Notes: generated by a model not told the origin, from the letters alone. A stretch of 64,000 bases of DNA from Listeria goaensis (GCF_900186125.1 NZ_FYBQ01000001.1:1-64000); one strand, 5' to 3'. Counted from the stretch's first letter, positions 26,802 through 35,761 are shown. Translations and numbers: made by a program.

Positions 26802-28097
26802 ATGGTGAAAATTACAATTAATCAAGTGAAAGATTATGTAGGACAAGAAGTTACAATTGGTGTTTGGCTCGCAAATAAACGTTCCAGCGGCAAAATTGCC
26901 TTTTTACAAATGCGTGATGGAACTGCCTTTATGCAAGGTGTTGTTGTGAAGGCGGAAGTGCCAGAAGACATTTTCACACTGGCAAAAGGCATGACGCAAG
27001 AAACGAGTTTTTATGTAACGGGGGTCATTCAAGAAGATAGTCGTTCTTCGTTTGGTTATGAAATGACTGTTCAAAATATTGAAGTGATTTCAGAAGCACA
27101 CGATTATCCGATTACACCGAAAGAACATGGTACGGAATTTTTAATGGACCATCGCCATTTATGGTTGCGTTCCAATAAACAACACGCGATTATGAAAATC
27201 AGAAATGAAATTATCCGCGCATCTTACGAGTTTTTCAACAAAGAAGGTTTTATTAAGGTGGATCCGCCAATTTTAACAGGCAGCGCACCGGAAGGCACAA
27301 CGGAATTGTTCCACACGAAATATTTTGATGAAGATGCTTATTTATCGCAAAGTGGACAACTTTACATGGAAGCAGCCGCAATGGCACTTGGAAAAGTGTT
27401 TTCATTTGGTCCAACATTCCGCGCTGAAAAATCCAAAACGCGTCGCCATCTTATCGAGTTTTGGATGATTGAACCAGAAATGGCCTTCTATACGTTAAAA
27501 GATAGTCTTGAAGTGCAAGAAAAATATGTCGCATTTCTTGTAAAATCCGTTTTAGACAACTGCGCTATTGAACTTGAACGTCTTGGTCGTGATACAGCCG
27601 TTCTTGAAAAAATGACGGCGCCATTCCCGCGGATTACGTATACAGATGCGATTACACTTCTTAAAGAAAAAGGTTTTGATGATATTGAATGGGGCGAAGA
27701 TTTTGGTGCACCGCATGAAACCGCGATTGCCGATAGCTTTGAAAAACCTGTCTTCATCACGCATTATCCAAAAGGCATCAAACCTTTCTACATGCCAGAA
27801 GACCCTGAAAACAGCGAAGTCGTTCTCTGTGCGGATTTAATCGCACCAGAAGGATACGGCGAAATCATCGGTGGTTCCGAGCGTATTCACGATTTAGATT
27901 TAATGCTTTCTCGTGTAAAAGAATTCGGTCTAGATGAAGAAGCTTACAGCTGGTATATCGACTTGGCACGTTACGGTTCCGTACCGCATTCTGGTTTTGG
28001 ACTTGGATTAGAGCGCACAGTAGCTTGGATTTCTGGCACTGAACACGTTCGCGAAACCATCCCATTCCCACGTCTATTGAATCGTTTATATCCATAA
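26802..28097 (+). CDS. asnS: asparaginyl-tRNA synthetase
   Basis: 431 residues from ATG 26802 (GGGAGTG upstream). An N-terminal OB-fold anticodon domain ([20 protein letters not shown]) is followed by the class II core: motif 1 around [18 protein letters not shown], motif 2 [19 protein letters not shown] and motif 3 [13 protein letters not shown]. It charges tRNA-Asn. No T-box leader is seen upstream; it is simply co-transcribed with aspB. Downstream lies the first copy of the structured repeat. Confidence 0.97.
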   Translation: MVKITINQVKDYVGQEVTIGVWLANKRSSGKIAFLQMRDGTAFMQGVVVKAEVPEDIFTLAKGMTQETSFYVTGVIQEDSRSSFGYEMTVQNIEVISEAHDYPITPKEHGTEFLMDHRHLWLRSNKQHAIMKIRNEIIRASYEFFNKEGFIKVDPPILTGSAPEGTTELFHTKYFDEDAYLSQSGQLYMEAAAMALGKVFSFGPTFRAEKSKTRRHLIEFWMIEPEMAFYTLKDSLEVQEKYVAFLVKSVLDNCAIELERLGRDTAVLEKMTAPFPRITYTDAITLLKEKGFDDIEWGEDFGAPHETAIADSFEKPVFITHYPKGIKPFYMPEDPENSEVVLCADLIAPEGYGEIIGGSERIHDLDLMLSRVKEFGLDEEAYSWYIDLARYGSVPHSGFGLGLERTVAWISGTEHVRETIPFPRLLNRLYP

Positions 28098-28116
28098 AAA
28101 TAAATGACATGCAAAA

Positions 28117-28143
28117 ATAGCGAAACCCAGAAGGTTTCGCTAT
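28117..28143 (-). terminator. first of two twin hairpins flanking repeat copy A
   Basis: Perfect 11-bp stem ATAGCGAAACC/GGTTTCGCTAT with a 5-base loop. An A run lies on its left and no T run on its right, so as a terminator it faces the minus strand. Its arms are almost identical to those of the hairpin at 28372-28396. Confidence 0.6.
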
Positions 28144-28371
28144 CAGCTTGTAGAAAAACTCTAAACTTTAAGCCAAACAAAACGTACCACGCACAATCAG
28201 ATTGATGACAAATGGTGAGATTCTTACGCATGAGTACCGCACCGGAGCGTACTTGAGTAAGTGATGACTGAAAACAGGAAGGGCGTAGTTTGCCCGACCA
28301 TGTGAGAAGTTAGGCGAAGCGGAACGGAACGGAGGCTTTAACGACGAAGATTGCTGTTTGTCATCAGTCTG
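28144..28371 (+). repeat. dispersed structured repeat, copy A
   Basis: The closing arms CAGATTGATGACAAA (28198-28212) and TTTGTCATCAGTCTG (28357-28371) pair with a single G-U. Just inside lies GGTGAGATTCTTA, then GTACCGCACCGGAGCGTAC; before the 3' arm stands GGCTTTAACGACGAAGATTG. The same blocks recur at 35434-35553 (inside rnpB), and in degenerate form at 40924-41056 on the minus strand. A left extension (28144-28166) is shared with the minus-strand copy. No open frame is present. It is either a structured RNA or a MITE-like element; I do not recognise the family. Confidence 0.7.
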
Positions 28372-28401
28372 TAGCGAAACCTAGGAGGTTTCGCTATTTT
28401 T
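28372..28401 (+). terminator. second twin hairpin, functional terminator after repeat copy A
   Basis: Perfect 10-bp stem (28372-28381 with 28387-28396), 5-base loop, five T. Probably the terminator for asnS transcripts that pass through the repeat. Confidence 0.8.
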
Positions 28402-28450
28402 ATGTCCAAAATGAAACTTTCCCGCATTTTCTTATTTTTTTCGTCTATGC

Positions 28451-28456
28451 TATAAT
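28451..28456 (+). promoter_or_regulatory. extended -10 promoter of dnaD
   Basis: TATGC-TATAAT with the -10 at 28451-28456, 20 bases before the dnaD start; the -35 region (TTTCTT) is poor, compatible with an extended -10 promoter. Confidence 0.6.
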
Positions 28457-28475
28457 TTTATGTGAGGTGTTTTGG

Positions 28476-29189
28476 ATGGAAAAAAATGAATTAAGTGCGT
28501 GGATGACAGAAGGCTTTGTCACATTACCGCAAATTCTTATTAAACATTATACGAAATTAAATATAGACGAAACGGAATTTATGCTTGTTTTGCAAATTGA
28601 AGCGTTCCGTGTGAGCGGGAATTCGTTCCCTAGTATTAGCGAGCTGACCGAGCGAATGGGGACATCATTTGAGCGGGTGACGCGATTGCTCGAATCGCTT
28701 GTTAGGAAGGGCAACTTGGCCATTTTAGCACAGGAAAATAAGCTGGCTCATGAGGTTTATTCTTTAGAACCGTTGTATCAAAAACTTGCCGCTTTTTTAG
28801 CAAATGAAGAACTTACGAATCAAAAGGAAGCGGTTAACGAGGCAGAAACGCATATTTACCGCACGTTTGAATCCGAGTTTGGTCGGCCGCTCTCCCCGCT
28901 TGAAGCCGAAATGCTATCGGGCTGGTTGGACCAAGATCACTTTGCTCCGGAATTAATTCGTGAGGCGCTAAAAGAGGCGGTTATTTCACAGAAACTCAAT
29001 TTTCGTTATATCGACCGGATTTTATTAAACTGGAAAAAAGAGCAAGTGAAAACGGTAGAAGACGCGCGACGTATTGCTGAAAATTTCCATCAGAACGGGC
29101 GAACTGGAATTACGACAAATCGAAGTGATATTCAAAAAAGTAAGGACTCCATTCCGCTGTATGACTGGCTAGAAAATCGAAAAGGGTGA
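28476..29189 (+). CDS. dnaD: DnaD replication-initiation protein
   Basis: 237 residues from ATG 28476 (GAGGTG upstream). The N-terminal DnaD domain carries a winged helix (SISELTERMGTSFERVTRLL), and the C-terminal DnaD/DnaB2 domain has LSPLEAEMLSGWLDQDHFAPELIREALKEA. The protein helps load the replicative helicase and remodels the origin. It begins an operon with nth and the ypoC-like gene, as in Bacillus and Listeria. Confidence 0.94.
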   Translation: MEKNELSAWMTEGFVTLPQILIKHYTKLNIDETEFMLVLQIEAFRVSGNSFPSISELTERMGTSFERVTRLLESLVRKGNLAILAQENKLAHEVYSLEPLYQKLAAFLANEELTNQKEAVNEAETHIYRTFESEFGRPLSPLEAEMLSGWLDQDHFAPELIREALKEAVISQKLNFRYIDRILLNWKKEQVKTVEDARRIAENFHQNGRTGITTNRSDIQKSKDSIPLYDWLENRKG

Positions 29190-29196
29190 TGGACAC

Positions 29197-29856
29197 GTGT
29201 TAAATAAAAAGCAAACGGTAATGTGCATTCAGGAAATGGCAAAAATGTTTCCTAATGCGCATTGTGAGCTCGTACATAAAAATACATTCGAGCTTTTAGT
29301 CGCAGTTGTACTATCCGCACAGTGCACAGATAATTTAGTAAATAAGGTCACGGCTTCTTTGTTTGAAAAATATCATACGCCCGAGGATTATTTGGCGGTT
29401 CCACTTCAAGAGCTAGAAGATGATATCCGCTCAATTGGGCTTTACCGCAACAAAGCAAAAAACATTCAAGGTTTATCAAAGCGCTTATTAGAAGTATTTA
29501 ACGGCGAAGTACCAAGCACACATGCGGAATTAGAAAGCTTACCTGGTGTCGGCCGAAAAACGGCGAATGTCGTCTTATCAGTCGGATTTGGCGTCCCTGC
29601 AATGGCCGTAGATACACATGTTGAGCGCGTTACAAAACGCCTCGGAATATGCCGCTTAAAAGACTCTGTTGTCGAAGTGGAAGAAACTTTGAAACGTAAA
29701 TTGCCTGAAGAGATGTGGTCAGATGCGCACCACGATTTGATTTTCTTTGGACGCTATCATTGTAAGGCGAGAAAACCAGAGTGCCCAACATGTCCGCTCC
29801 TTTTTATTTGCCGTGAAGGGAAGAAACAAGCGAAAGCGAGAGGTTTTGATGGTTAA
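29197..29856 (+). CDS. nth: endonuclease III
   Basis: 219 residues with GTG start. The helix-hairpin-helix LPGVGRKTANVVL includes the catalytic Lys, and the catalytic Asp is in AVDTHVERV. The four cysteines of the 4Fe-4S cluster are in the canonical spacing at the C-terminus (CKARKPECPTCPLLFIC). A DNA glycosylase/AP lyase for oxidised pyrimidines. Overlaps the next gene by 8 bases. Confidence 0.95.
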   Translation: MLNKKQTVMCIQEMAKMFPNAHCELVHKNTFELLVAVVLSAQCTDNLVNKVTASLFEKYHTPEDYLAVPLQELEDDIRSIGLYRNKAKNIQGLSKRLLEVFNGEVPSTHAELESLPGVGRKTANVVLSVGFGVPAMAVDTHVERVTKRLGICRLKDSVVEVEETLKRKLPEEMWSDAHHDLIFFGRYHCKARKPECPTCPLLFICREGKKQAKARGFDG

Positions 29857-30340
29857 ATTTCAATATGTCGAGGAACTCCAGCACGTTGCATTTCCTGCGC
29901 CGAACGTGAATATCAACGCCTTTGACGAAGAATCGATATTCGTTGCGGGCTGTCCTTTTTGGCAAGAAACCTTATTTTATACGAAAAACGAGGGTGTGCA
30001 ACCATGGGCAAATGATGCCGAAAAAGCCTGTCGTAAACTCACCAAACAAATGACAGCCATTCTAAGCGCCATGGAAGCAAAATTTCGCGCACATGAAAAG
30101 CCCGACTCCTACCTCGTTCAAGATGCACTTGGCATTTTCTTGACCATTCTTTTTTGGAGTAACAGAAAGCCTGTCCGATTAGAAAATTTAAATGAAGCGC
30201 TAAGCGAACTGTCCATTAAGCCGCTAAATCTTGAAGAACGACTCGAATATTGTCTAATGCGCGCCCATACATTTCCAGGATTTAAGCAATTAAACGAGCT
30301 TTTGCTAGAACAGCGAAAATTAATTGCTAAGCATAAGTAA
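29849..30340 (+). CDS. ypoC: YpoC-like protein
   Basis: 163 residues from ATG 29849, which overlaps the end of nth. A soluble, mostly helical protein with no catalytic motif; recognisable segments are AGCPFWQETLFYT and PLNLEERLEYCLMRA. Bacillus ypoC occupies the same place behind dnaD-nth, so the operon is conserved. Function unknown; a link to replication or repair is suggested only by its neighbours. It ends at a terminator shared with the converging PBP gene. Confidence 0.82.
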   Translation: MVKFQYVEELQHVAFPAPNVNINAFDEESIFVAGCPFWQETLFYTKNEGVQPWANDAEKACRKLTKQMTAILSAMEAKFRAHEKPDSYLVQDALGIFLTILFWSNRKPVRLENLNEALSELSIKPLNLEERLEYCLMRAHTFPGFKQLNELLLEQRKLIAKHK

Positions 30341-30343
30341 AAA

Positions 30344-30376
30344 AAGAAGTATAGCAGATAGCTATACTTCTTTTTT
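30344..30376. terminator. bidirectional terminator between ypoC-like and PBP genes
   Basis: Ten-bp perfect stem (30346-30355 with 30361-30370), 5-base loop, with A run to the left and T run to the right. Confidence 0.88.
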
Positions 30377-30377
30377 A

Positions 30378-32897
30378 TTAGTTACTTGGAGGATCCCCAT
30401 TGGCGTTGTCCCCGTTATTATTGCCAGGATTATTTCCATTCTGGTTATTGTTTGTCGCGTCGTCATTTGCGCTAGCATTTGCAGGTATTGCAACAGATGT
30501 TGTCGCGGCGCTGCTTCGTTTATTATCCTTTATTGCTACAACGCTAATGTTGACCGTACTTCCCGGGCTCATTCCACTAACCGTAATCGAAGTGGTTGTG
30601 ACCGTTGATTTTTGACCATTTACGGTCACTTCATAAGTGGCGCCTTCAACAGCTCCCCAACTTGCGGAAACTTGTTTAGTCGCTGTATTGTAAGATGCTG
30701 AGATGCCACTTGGTGCTGCAAGAGGTTTATTTTTTTCCTCTTCAGCCTTCTTCTTCTCTTCCTCAGCTTTTTTCTTCGCTTCCTCTTCAGCTTTCTTCTT
30801 CGCTGCTGCTTCCTTTTCTTTATCCGTTGTTGAAGCCGTTTTGCTTGGTGCTGTGCCAGCAATAAATAACTCATTCGTTACTTTGTCGCTTGGCGTACCA
30901 GCAGCCGCACGAACAGGAGGATTAGAGCCTTTTAGAATCGGAATAGATACAACGTTACTAGGTGCTTTAAAGTCGGCAGTTGTTTTATTAGCTGAAACAT
31001 GACTCATTAATTTACTAAACATGCGTTGCGATATTTTTTGCTCATTTGGAGATAAATAATTTTTCAAGCTGTCATAACCAGTCCAAACGGCGATGGTGTA
31101 ATTCGTTGAGTAGCCAGCAAACCACGCATCACGTGCCGCACCATTTGGATAATAGTATTTACTTTGTGCCGCAGCGTCAAAGTTTGTTGTCCCTGTTTTA
31201 CCAGCGACTGGAACACCAGGAACAGCTGCACTTGTACCAGTACCCATCGTTAAAACATCTTTTAAAACATCAGAAGTCATATAAGCAGTAGATTCCTTCA
31301 TTGCCACTTCGCTTTTCGGTTCCATATCAATCGACGTATCGCCATCAGATAGGACGATTTTGGTTACCGTATGAGGTTTGGTATAAATCCCTTGGTTCCC
31401 AAAAGCCGCGTAAGCACCAGCCATTTGAAGAGGATTCGACTCATTAGCACCAATCGCATAAGACTCATAGAACTCTTTGTAATTAAAGCCGAGTCCATCA
31501 GTGAAGGCTTTTGCCTTATCAAGTCCAACCGCCTGTAATGTCTTAAGCGCCGGAATGTTACGTGACTGGTAAAGGGCTTGCCGAACCGTTATAGGTCCTT
31601 TATAGCCAAAGTCCCAGTTGTTAATTTTAGAGCCCCCCGTGTACGTATACGGTGCGTCATCTAAAATTTGAGCAGTAGACCAATTTAAATATTCGAAAGC
31701 AGGACCATAATCAGCAATTGGTTTCATCGTCGAACCAACTTGGCGTTTAAGCTGCGTCGCATAATTGTAACCACGTGTAACATTCTCTGCCTGATTTCGC
31801 GAACCACCTATAGCTTGCACACGGCCGTTTTTCGTATCCTGTAACACAAGACCAGCTTGCATCTTATCATCCGAATACTGTACGATTTCGTTCGTATTTA
31901 ACATTTTTTCCGTATACTGCTGGGCATCTTGATCAAGTGCCGTATAAATCGTTAAACCATCCGTGTAAACATCATATTCTTCCGGAATTTCACTTAAAAC
32001 TTGTGTGACGTACGCATCATATTTGTACGTTTTTTCCTCACGTTCTTTTTGAGAACGCAAGCCGTCTGAAATAGGTGTTTGTTGCGCTTGTTCCATTTCT
32101 TGCTTCGTAATTTTATCATGGTTGTACATGTTTGTGAGTACTAAATCACGACGTTTTTTCGCCAGTTCTGGATCGTCATACGGATTGTAGTTGTTTGGAC
32201 TTTGCGGCATACCAGCAATTAAAGCCGTTTGCCCTAAATTCAAGTCCTTCAAGTTTTTTCCGTAAAAATGTTCAGCCGCCGTTTCCATACCATGAACTCG
32301 GTCAGACATATACACTTTGTTGACGTAAATTTCAATAATATCATGTTTGCTATATTTTTCTTCAAGTTGAAGAGCTAAATAAGCTTCTTGCGCTTTACGT
32401 GCAAGCGTCTTGTTGGTGTAATCCAGATAGCTCATTTTAATGATTTGTTGCGAGAGCGTACTTGCTCCTTCCGCACCAAAGCCATTTTTAACATTCGCGA
32501 TAACGGCGCCACCTAAACGAATAGGGTCGAGACCATCATGCGAGTAGAAACGCGAATCCTCTGTAGAAAGAATTGCATTTTCCAGCTGTTTTGGAATATC
32601 TTTATACTCAATATACTCACGGCGTTCTGTACCGATTTCTGCAAAGACCTTACCATCTTTATCTAAAAGTTTAGAAGATAGCGGGTCACGCAATTTTGAA
32701 TCAGTGAGTTCAGGCGCGTCTTTTGCATAGACGTAAAATAAAGATGCACCAGCAGCAATACCAAAGAACGCAAAGAATAGAGCCACGAAGAATATGGATT
32801 TAAAAATCGTTTTCGCGATATTTTTTTTGGGCTTTTTCGGCTTAGCATTTGTCTTTTTGCTGCGATACTCTGATCTAGTTTGCGGTTTTTCTGCCAT
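30378..32897 (-). CDS. pbpA: class A penicillin-binding protein (PBP1A type)
   Basis: 839 residues. A basic cytoplasmic tail of about 30 residues and one membrane anchor precede a GT51 glycosyltransferase (EDSRFYSHDGLDPIRLGGAV, GASTLSQQIIKM). The transpeptidase has SxxK in GSTMKPIADYG, SxN in YQSRNIPAL and KTG in AGKTGTTNFD. After it comes a Lys/Glu/Ala low-complexity linker, a fibronectin type III-like domain and an Asn/Gly-rich end. It polymerises and cross-links peptidoglycan. The gene lies directly behind recU (19-base gap), the conserved recU-ponA pair. Confidence 0.95.
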   Translation of the reverse strand: MAEKPQTRSEYRSKKTNAKPKKPKKNIAKTIFKSIFFVALFFAFFGIAAGASLFYVYAKDAPELTDSKLRDPLSSKLLDKDGKVFAEIGTERREYIEYKDIPKQLENAILSTEDSRFYSHDGLDPIRLGGAVIANVKNGFGAEGASTLSQQIIKMSYLDYTNKTLARKAQEAYLALQLEEKYSKHDIIEIYVNKVYMSDRVHGMETAAEHFYGKNLKDLNLGQTALIAGMPQSPNNYNPYDDPELAKKRRDLVLTNMYNHDKITKQEMEQAQQTPISDGLRSQKEREEKTYKYDAYVTQVLSEIPEEYDVYTDGLTIYTALDQDAQQYTEKMLNTNEIVQYSDDKMQAGLVLQDTKNGRVQAIGGSRNQAENVTRGYNYATQLKRQVGSTMKPIADYGPAFEYLNWSTAQILDDAPYTYTGGSKINNWDFGYKGPITVRQALYQSRNIPALKTLQAVGLDKAKAFTDGLGFNYKEFYESYAIGANESNPLQMAGAYAAFGNQGIYTKPHTVTKIVLSDGDTSIDMEPKSEVAMKESTAYMTSDVLKDVLTMGTGTSAAVPGVPVAGKTGTTNFDAAAQSKYYYPNGAARDAWFAGYSTNYTIAVWTGYDSLKNYLSPNEQKISQRMFSKLMSHVSANKTTADFKAPSNVVSIPILKGSNPPVRAAAGTPSDKVTNELFIAGTAPSKTASTTDKEKEAAAKKKAEEEAKKKAEEEKKKAEEEKNKPLAAPSGISASYNTATKQVSASWGAVEGATYEVTVNGQKSTVTTTSITVSGMSPGSTVNISVVAIKDNKRSSAATTSVAIPANASANDDATNNNQNGNNPGNNNGDNANGDPPSN

Positions 32898-32916
32898 TCA
32901 TTTTTCTCTCCTTTAA

Positions 32917-33531
32917 TCAAATCGAACTAAAAAAGTGTGAATCTAAAATACTCAAATAGTCCAACCTTGGATTTAGACCATAGGGAATCAGTGTCGAATG
33001 CACTTTTAGCTCAGCAAGCGTGATAGATTTACGCCCACCATCTTGCATTCTTTCCCAAAACGGCAAGAAAGAGTCAAAACTTGTTAAATAAACTTCCCCA
33101 AGTGAGCTAAAAGAGGTAATGACAAAAGCAAAACCACCTTGGTTTAAAACTTGTTTCATGTGCTCCATTTGATGGGGATGAAAATTACTTAACGGAAAAG
33201 AAGTTTTGTTTTTTGTTTCTTTCGCTTCAAAATCAAGATACTTTCCTTGATAGACGCCGTTATAGTCTGTTGTTGACGGCTGCTTGAAATAGGCTTCTTT
33301 AATTGTCGCGCTACTTCGTTTTGGATAGTCAACTCTCACAATTTGAACAGGGGTGGGTTTCTTGTGAATCACTGCCCGTTCATGTGCCAAATAATAGGCA
33401 TTGGTTTCATTTAAATCTTCCTCAAGCGACATACCACGTTTCCCGTAGTTTGTTTGCGGCTTCTTTTTTACAGGGGACTGGCTATTTTGATGCAGCAGAT
33501 TTTTCTTTCCATTAGGATAGCCAATTGCCAT
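32917..33531 (-). CDS. recU: Holliday junction resolvase RecU
   Basis: 204 residues. After a flexible basic N-terminus (residues 1-30), the nuclease fold shows [13 protein letters not shown] and the catalytic segment [20 protein letters not shown] with metal-binding Asp, Glu and Lys. It cleaves four-way junctions in recombination and chromosome segregation. GAGGTGAG precedes the ATG. Promoter lies in the divergent spacer; PBP1A follows in the same operon. Confidence 0.95.
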   Translation of the reverse strand: MAIGYPNGKKNLLHQNSQSPVKKKPQTNYGKRGMSLEEDLNETNAYYLAHERAVIHKKPTPVQIVRVDYPKRSSATIKEAYFKQPSTTDYNGVYQGKYLDFEAKETKNKTSFPLSNFHPHQMEHMKQVLNQGGFAFVITSFSSLGEVYLTSFDSFLPFWERMQDGGRKSITLAELKVHSTLIPYGLNPRLDYLSILDSHFFSSI

Positions 33532-33576
33532 ATGCTCACCTCAATTATGATTATTATTCAAAATGAACCATTCTTT

Positions 33577-33582
33577 ATTATA
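33577..33582 (-). promoter_or_regulatory. extended -10 promoter of recU-pbpA
   Basis: On the minus strand TGG-TATAAT, about 45 bases before recU. No good -35 is seen, so this rests on the extended -10. Confidence 0.5.
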
Positions 33583-33736
33583 CCAAATTAAAATGAAAAT
33601 GATAGTAAATTTTGGCTAAAGCGCATACGAAAGCCTTTTCTGCTTAGTAAAAAGCGCCTTTAAAGCAGAGAAATGTTTTAAAAAGCGACTTTATGTTATC
33701 CTAGTTTAATAGAAACTTTAGGGAAAGGTGCTAAAT

Positions 33737-34105
33737 ATGGACAAACTTGTCGCGCAAACAAAGGCGCTTTTACAACAAAATGAAGAAAATTTCAAACGCT
33801 ATTTAGCCAATCAAAAAGCGCAGGAAGACTTTGATTTTTATCAAGATATGAAGCCGTTTGTTGATGCCGCTAAAGAAAAATGTGAGCAATTTTTAGCGCT
33901 TGCGGTTCCTTATGTGAACAAAAACAGGCCGCTTTATTTAACAGAAACGCAACTTTTGCAGTGCACTCAGAATATTCAAATGACCGCTGTCAATTGTTTT
34001 AATGGAAAATCCTTTTATAAACATTTTCATGATCATTATGAATCATCTAAGTATACACTAGAACGCATGTTAACTGCATTAGAACGAGGTGAAAATTTAG
34101 AGTGA
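33737..34105 (+). CDS. DUF1798 protein, YppE family
   Basis: 122 residues from ATG 33737 (GAAAGGTG upstream). All-helical, acidic, soluble, with no catalytic motif; family-like pieces are DFYQDMKPFVDAAKEKCEQF and the C-terminal YTLERMLTALE. Function unknown. It sits between recU and the ypsA-like gene and overlaps the latter (GTGA). Confidence 0.8.
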   Translation: MDKLVAQTKALLQQNEENFKRYLANQKAQEDFDFYQDMKPFVDAAKEKCEQFLALAVPYVNKNRPLYLTETQLLQCTQNIQMTAVNCFNGKSFYKHFHDHYESSKYTLERMLTALERGENLE

Positions 34106-34650
34106 AATCGATTGCTATCTCGGGCTATAAGAATTTTGAATTAGGTATTTTTAAACGTGATGCCGAGGAGGCCAAGTATATCCAATTGGCGCTAAGGAAA
34201 AAATTGCTTTCCTATATAGATGAAGGTTTGGAGTGGGTCATTATTTCTGGGCAGCTTGGAACCGAGCTTTGGGCCGGGGAAGTGGTGCGTGGCTTGAAGC
34301 AAGAATATCAGGTTCAGCTGGCGATTTTAGAGCCATTTGTTGAGCAGGCGAGTAACTGGAATGAGGCGAACAAACTGTGGTATGAGGAAGTCGTTGCCGC
34401 AGCAGATTACCGGGCCTATATTACGGAGCGCCCGTATGAGAATCCCGGACAATTCGGCATGCGCGACCAGTTTATCATTGAAAACACAGGAGGCGCGCTC
34501 TTGCTTTATGATTTTGAGAAGGAAGGGTCCCCCAAATTTTTTTATGAACGGGCAAAGCACTTTTCGGAACAAAATGAGTACGCGCTCACACTAATTGATT
34601 TTTACGAGTTACAAGAAATCGTCGCCGAAACTCAAAATGATTTTTTCTAA
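34102..34650 (+). CDS. ypsA: YpsA family SLOG-domain protein (DUF1273)
   Basis: 182 residues. The GTG start overlaps the previous stop; AGGTG stands upstream. The nucleotide/ligand-binding SLOG fold is shown by ISGYKNFELGIF, EWVIISGQLGTELWAGEV and NTGGALLLYDFEKEGSPKFF. YpsA is encoded next to gpsB in many Firmicutes and in Bacillus and Staphylococcus influences cell division, so a role with GpsB is likely. The actual ligand is unknown. Confidence 0.9.
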   Translation: MKSIAISGYKNFELGIFKRDAEEAKYIQLALRKKLLSYIDEGLEWVIISGQLGTELWAGEVVRGLKQEYQVQLAILEPFVEQASNWNEANKLWYEEVVAAADYRAYITERPYENPGQFGMRDQFIIENTGGALLLYDFEKEGSPKFFYERAKHFSEQNEYALTLIDFYELQEIVAETQNDFF

Positions 34651-34666
34651 AAAAGAAGGGTTTACA

Positions 34667-34695
34667 TTGACAAATGTTATTAGATTTGGAAGAAT
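34667..34695 (+). promoter_or_regulatory. promoter of gpsB
   Basis: TTGACA (34667-34672), 17-base spacer, AAGAAT (34690-34695). Confidence 0.55.
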
Positions 34696-34765
34696 AAGGA
34701 TATAGATTTATTAATTAACTCGATGAAGAAACAATCATGAAATGAATAAAATTGAGGTGGATATT

Positions 34766-35104
34766 ATGGCTGAGGAACAATTTGATTATCACTTAACAGC
34801 AAAAGAAATTTTAGAAAAAGCGTTTAAAACTGGCTTGCGTGGCTATAATCCAGAAGATGTGGATGAGTTTTTAGATATGGTCATTAAAGACTATGGAACG
34901 TTTACACGTGAGATTGAAGCTTTACAAGCGGAAAATATTCGCCTTGTGCAAGAGCTTGATAGTGCATCTGTAAAATCAGAACCGACAAGAAGTGCGTACC
35001 AAGCGCCAGCGCAAACAGCAGGTGCTACTAATTTTGATATTTTAAAACGTTTATCAAATTTAGAAAAACATGTTTTTGGAAATAAGCTAGACGACGGCGA
35101 ATAA
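34766..35104 (+). CDS. gpsB: cell-division coiled-coil protein GpsB
   Basis: 112 residues from ATG 34766 (GAGGTGG upstream; the frame is open for eight more codons). The N-terminal DivIVA-like domain has [20 protein letters not shown], then a coiled coil ([16 protein letters not shown]) and a C-terminal trimerisation part ending in [12 protein letters not shown]. It binds PBP1A (encoded about 2 kb away here) and coordinates wall synthesis between septum and side wall. Confidence 0.96.
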   Translation: MAEEQFDYHLTAKEILEKAFKTGLRGYNPEDVDEFLDMVIKDYGTFTREIEALQAENIRLVQELDSASVKSEPTRSAYQAPAQTAGATNFDILKRLSNLEKHVFGNKLDDGE

Positions 35105-35133
35105 ATGTGATAGTATCAGCTAGTAGAAAATTT

Positions 35134-35632
35134 TATTAACGTTCGGATAATCGCTGCGTTATGCAGAGGAAAGTCCATGCTCGCACGGTGCTGAGATGCC
35201 CGTAGTGATCGTGCTTGGTGAAACCATAAGCCAAGGCAAACTGATGCCAGTTTGACGGCAGGTGAATGACCTAAGTCTTTTAGATATGGTCATTGTACCT
35301 TGAAAGTGCCACAGTGACGGAGTCCTTTTAGAAATAAGAGGAGTGGAACGAGGTAAACCCCACGAGCGAGAAACTCAAACAATGGTAGGGGCACTTTTCC
35401 CGAGTAAATGAATGAGGGAAGAGACACCTTTTAAGATTGTCCATAAATGGTAAGATTCTAGAAAAAAGTGAGCACCGTACTGGAGCGTATTTTTATACGT
35501 GAACAGTGGTGCGCAAGCTTTTGACAATGAAGGTTGCTATTTATGGGCAATCTGGGTGTAGATAGATGATTATCCCTTTACTGTAACCCTGTAAGCAGTA
35601 GAGGACAGAACATGGCTTATAGAACGTTAATA
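35134..35632 (+). ncRNA. rnpB: RNase P RNA, bacterial type B, with an internal insertion
   Basis: The ends pair as P1 (TATTAACGTTC 35134-35144 with GAACGTTAATA 35622-35632). Conserved type B blocks are seen in order: GAGGAAAGTCCATGCTCGCA, GGTGCTGAGATGCCCGTAGT, CTTGAAAGTGCCACAGTGAC, GGTAAACCCC.CGAGCGAGAAA, GGTAGGGGCAC, GTAGATAGATGATTATCC and ACAGAACATGGCTTA. It is about 500 bases, against about 400 for Bacillus subtilis. The excess is a 120-base structured repeat in the loop of P18 (ACACC 35424-35428 with GGTGT 35555-35559). The catalytic core looks intact. Confidence 0.95.
35434..35553 (+). repeat. dispersed structured repeat, copy B, inside RNase P RNA
   Basis: The arms AGATTGTCCATAAAT (35434-35448) and ATTTATGGGCAATCT (35539-35553) pair with one G-U. 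Inside are GGTAAGATTCTAG, then a regular hairpin whose steps GCACC/GGTGC, ACTG/CAGT and CGTAT/ATACG close on TTTT, then AGCTTTTGACAATGAAGGTTG. The inner blocks match copy A while the closing stem differs and still pairs. It occupies the P18 loop of RNase P RNA. Confidence 0.75.
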
Positions 35633-35657
35633 GCAGGATGAAAATGAACAATTAAGG

Positions 35658-35732
35658 CTGTTTCAAAGGGCCACCGCATTCTTTTAATGCCTTTTACGTG
35701 TTACGTAGATGTCCTTTTGAAGCAGTTTTTTT
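35658..35732 (+). terminator. long-armed terminator after rnpB
   Basis: CTGTTTCAAAGGG (35658-35670) pairs imperfectly with the segment 35711-35725, followed by seven T. An inner ACGT-TACGT mini-stem lies in the loop. Confidence 0.65.
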
Positions 35733-35761
35733 CTTGGATAAAATAAAAAAGGATGATGACG

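Noticed and set aside
30324-30608. Plus-strand open frame over the 3' end of the PBP gene
   Set aside because: Low-complexity hydrophobic translation of the complement of the Asn/Gly-rich PBP tail; no ribosome site.
30720-30830. A tandem DNA repeat (CTTCTTC-rich) in the PBP gene
   Set aside because: It is simply the codons of the Lys/Glu/Ala linker of the protein, not a separate repeat element or CRISPR.
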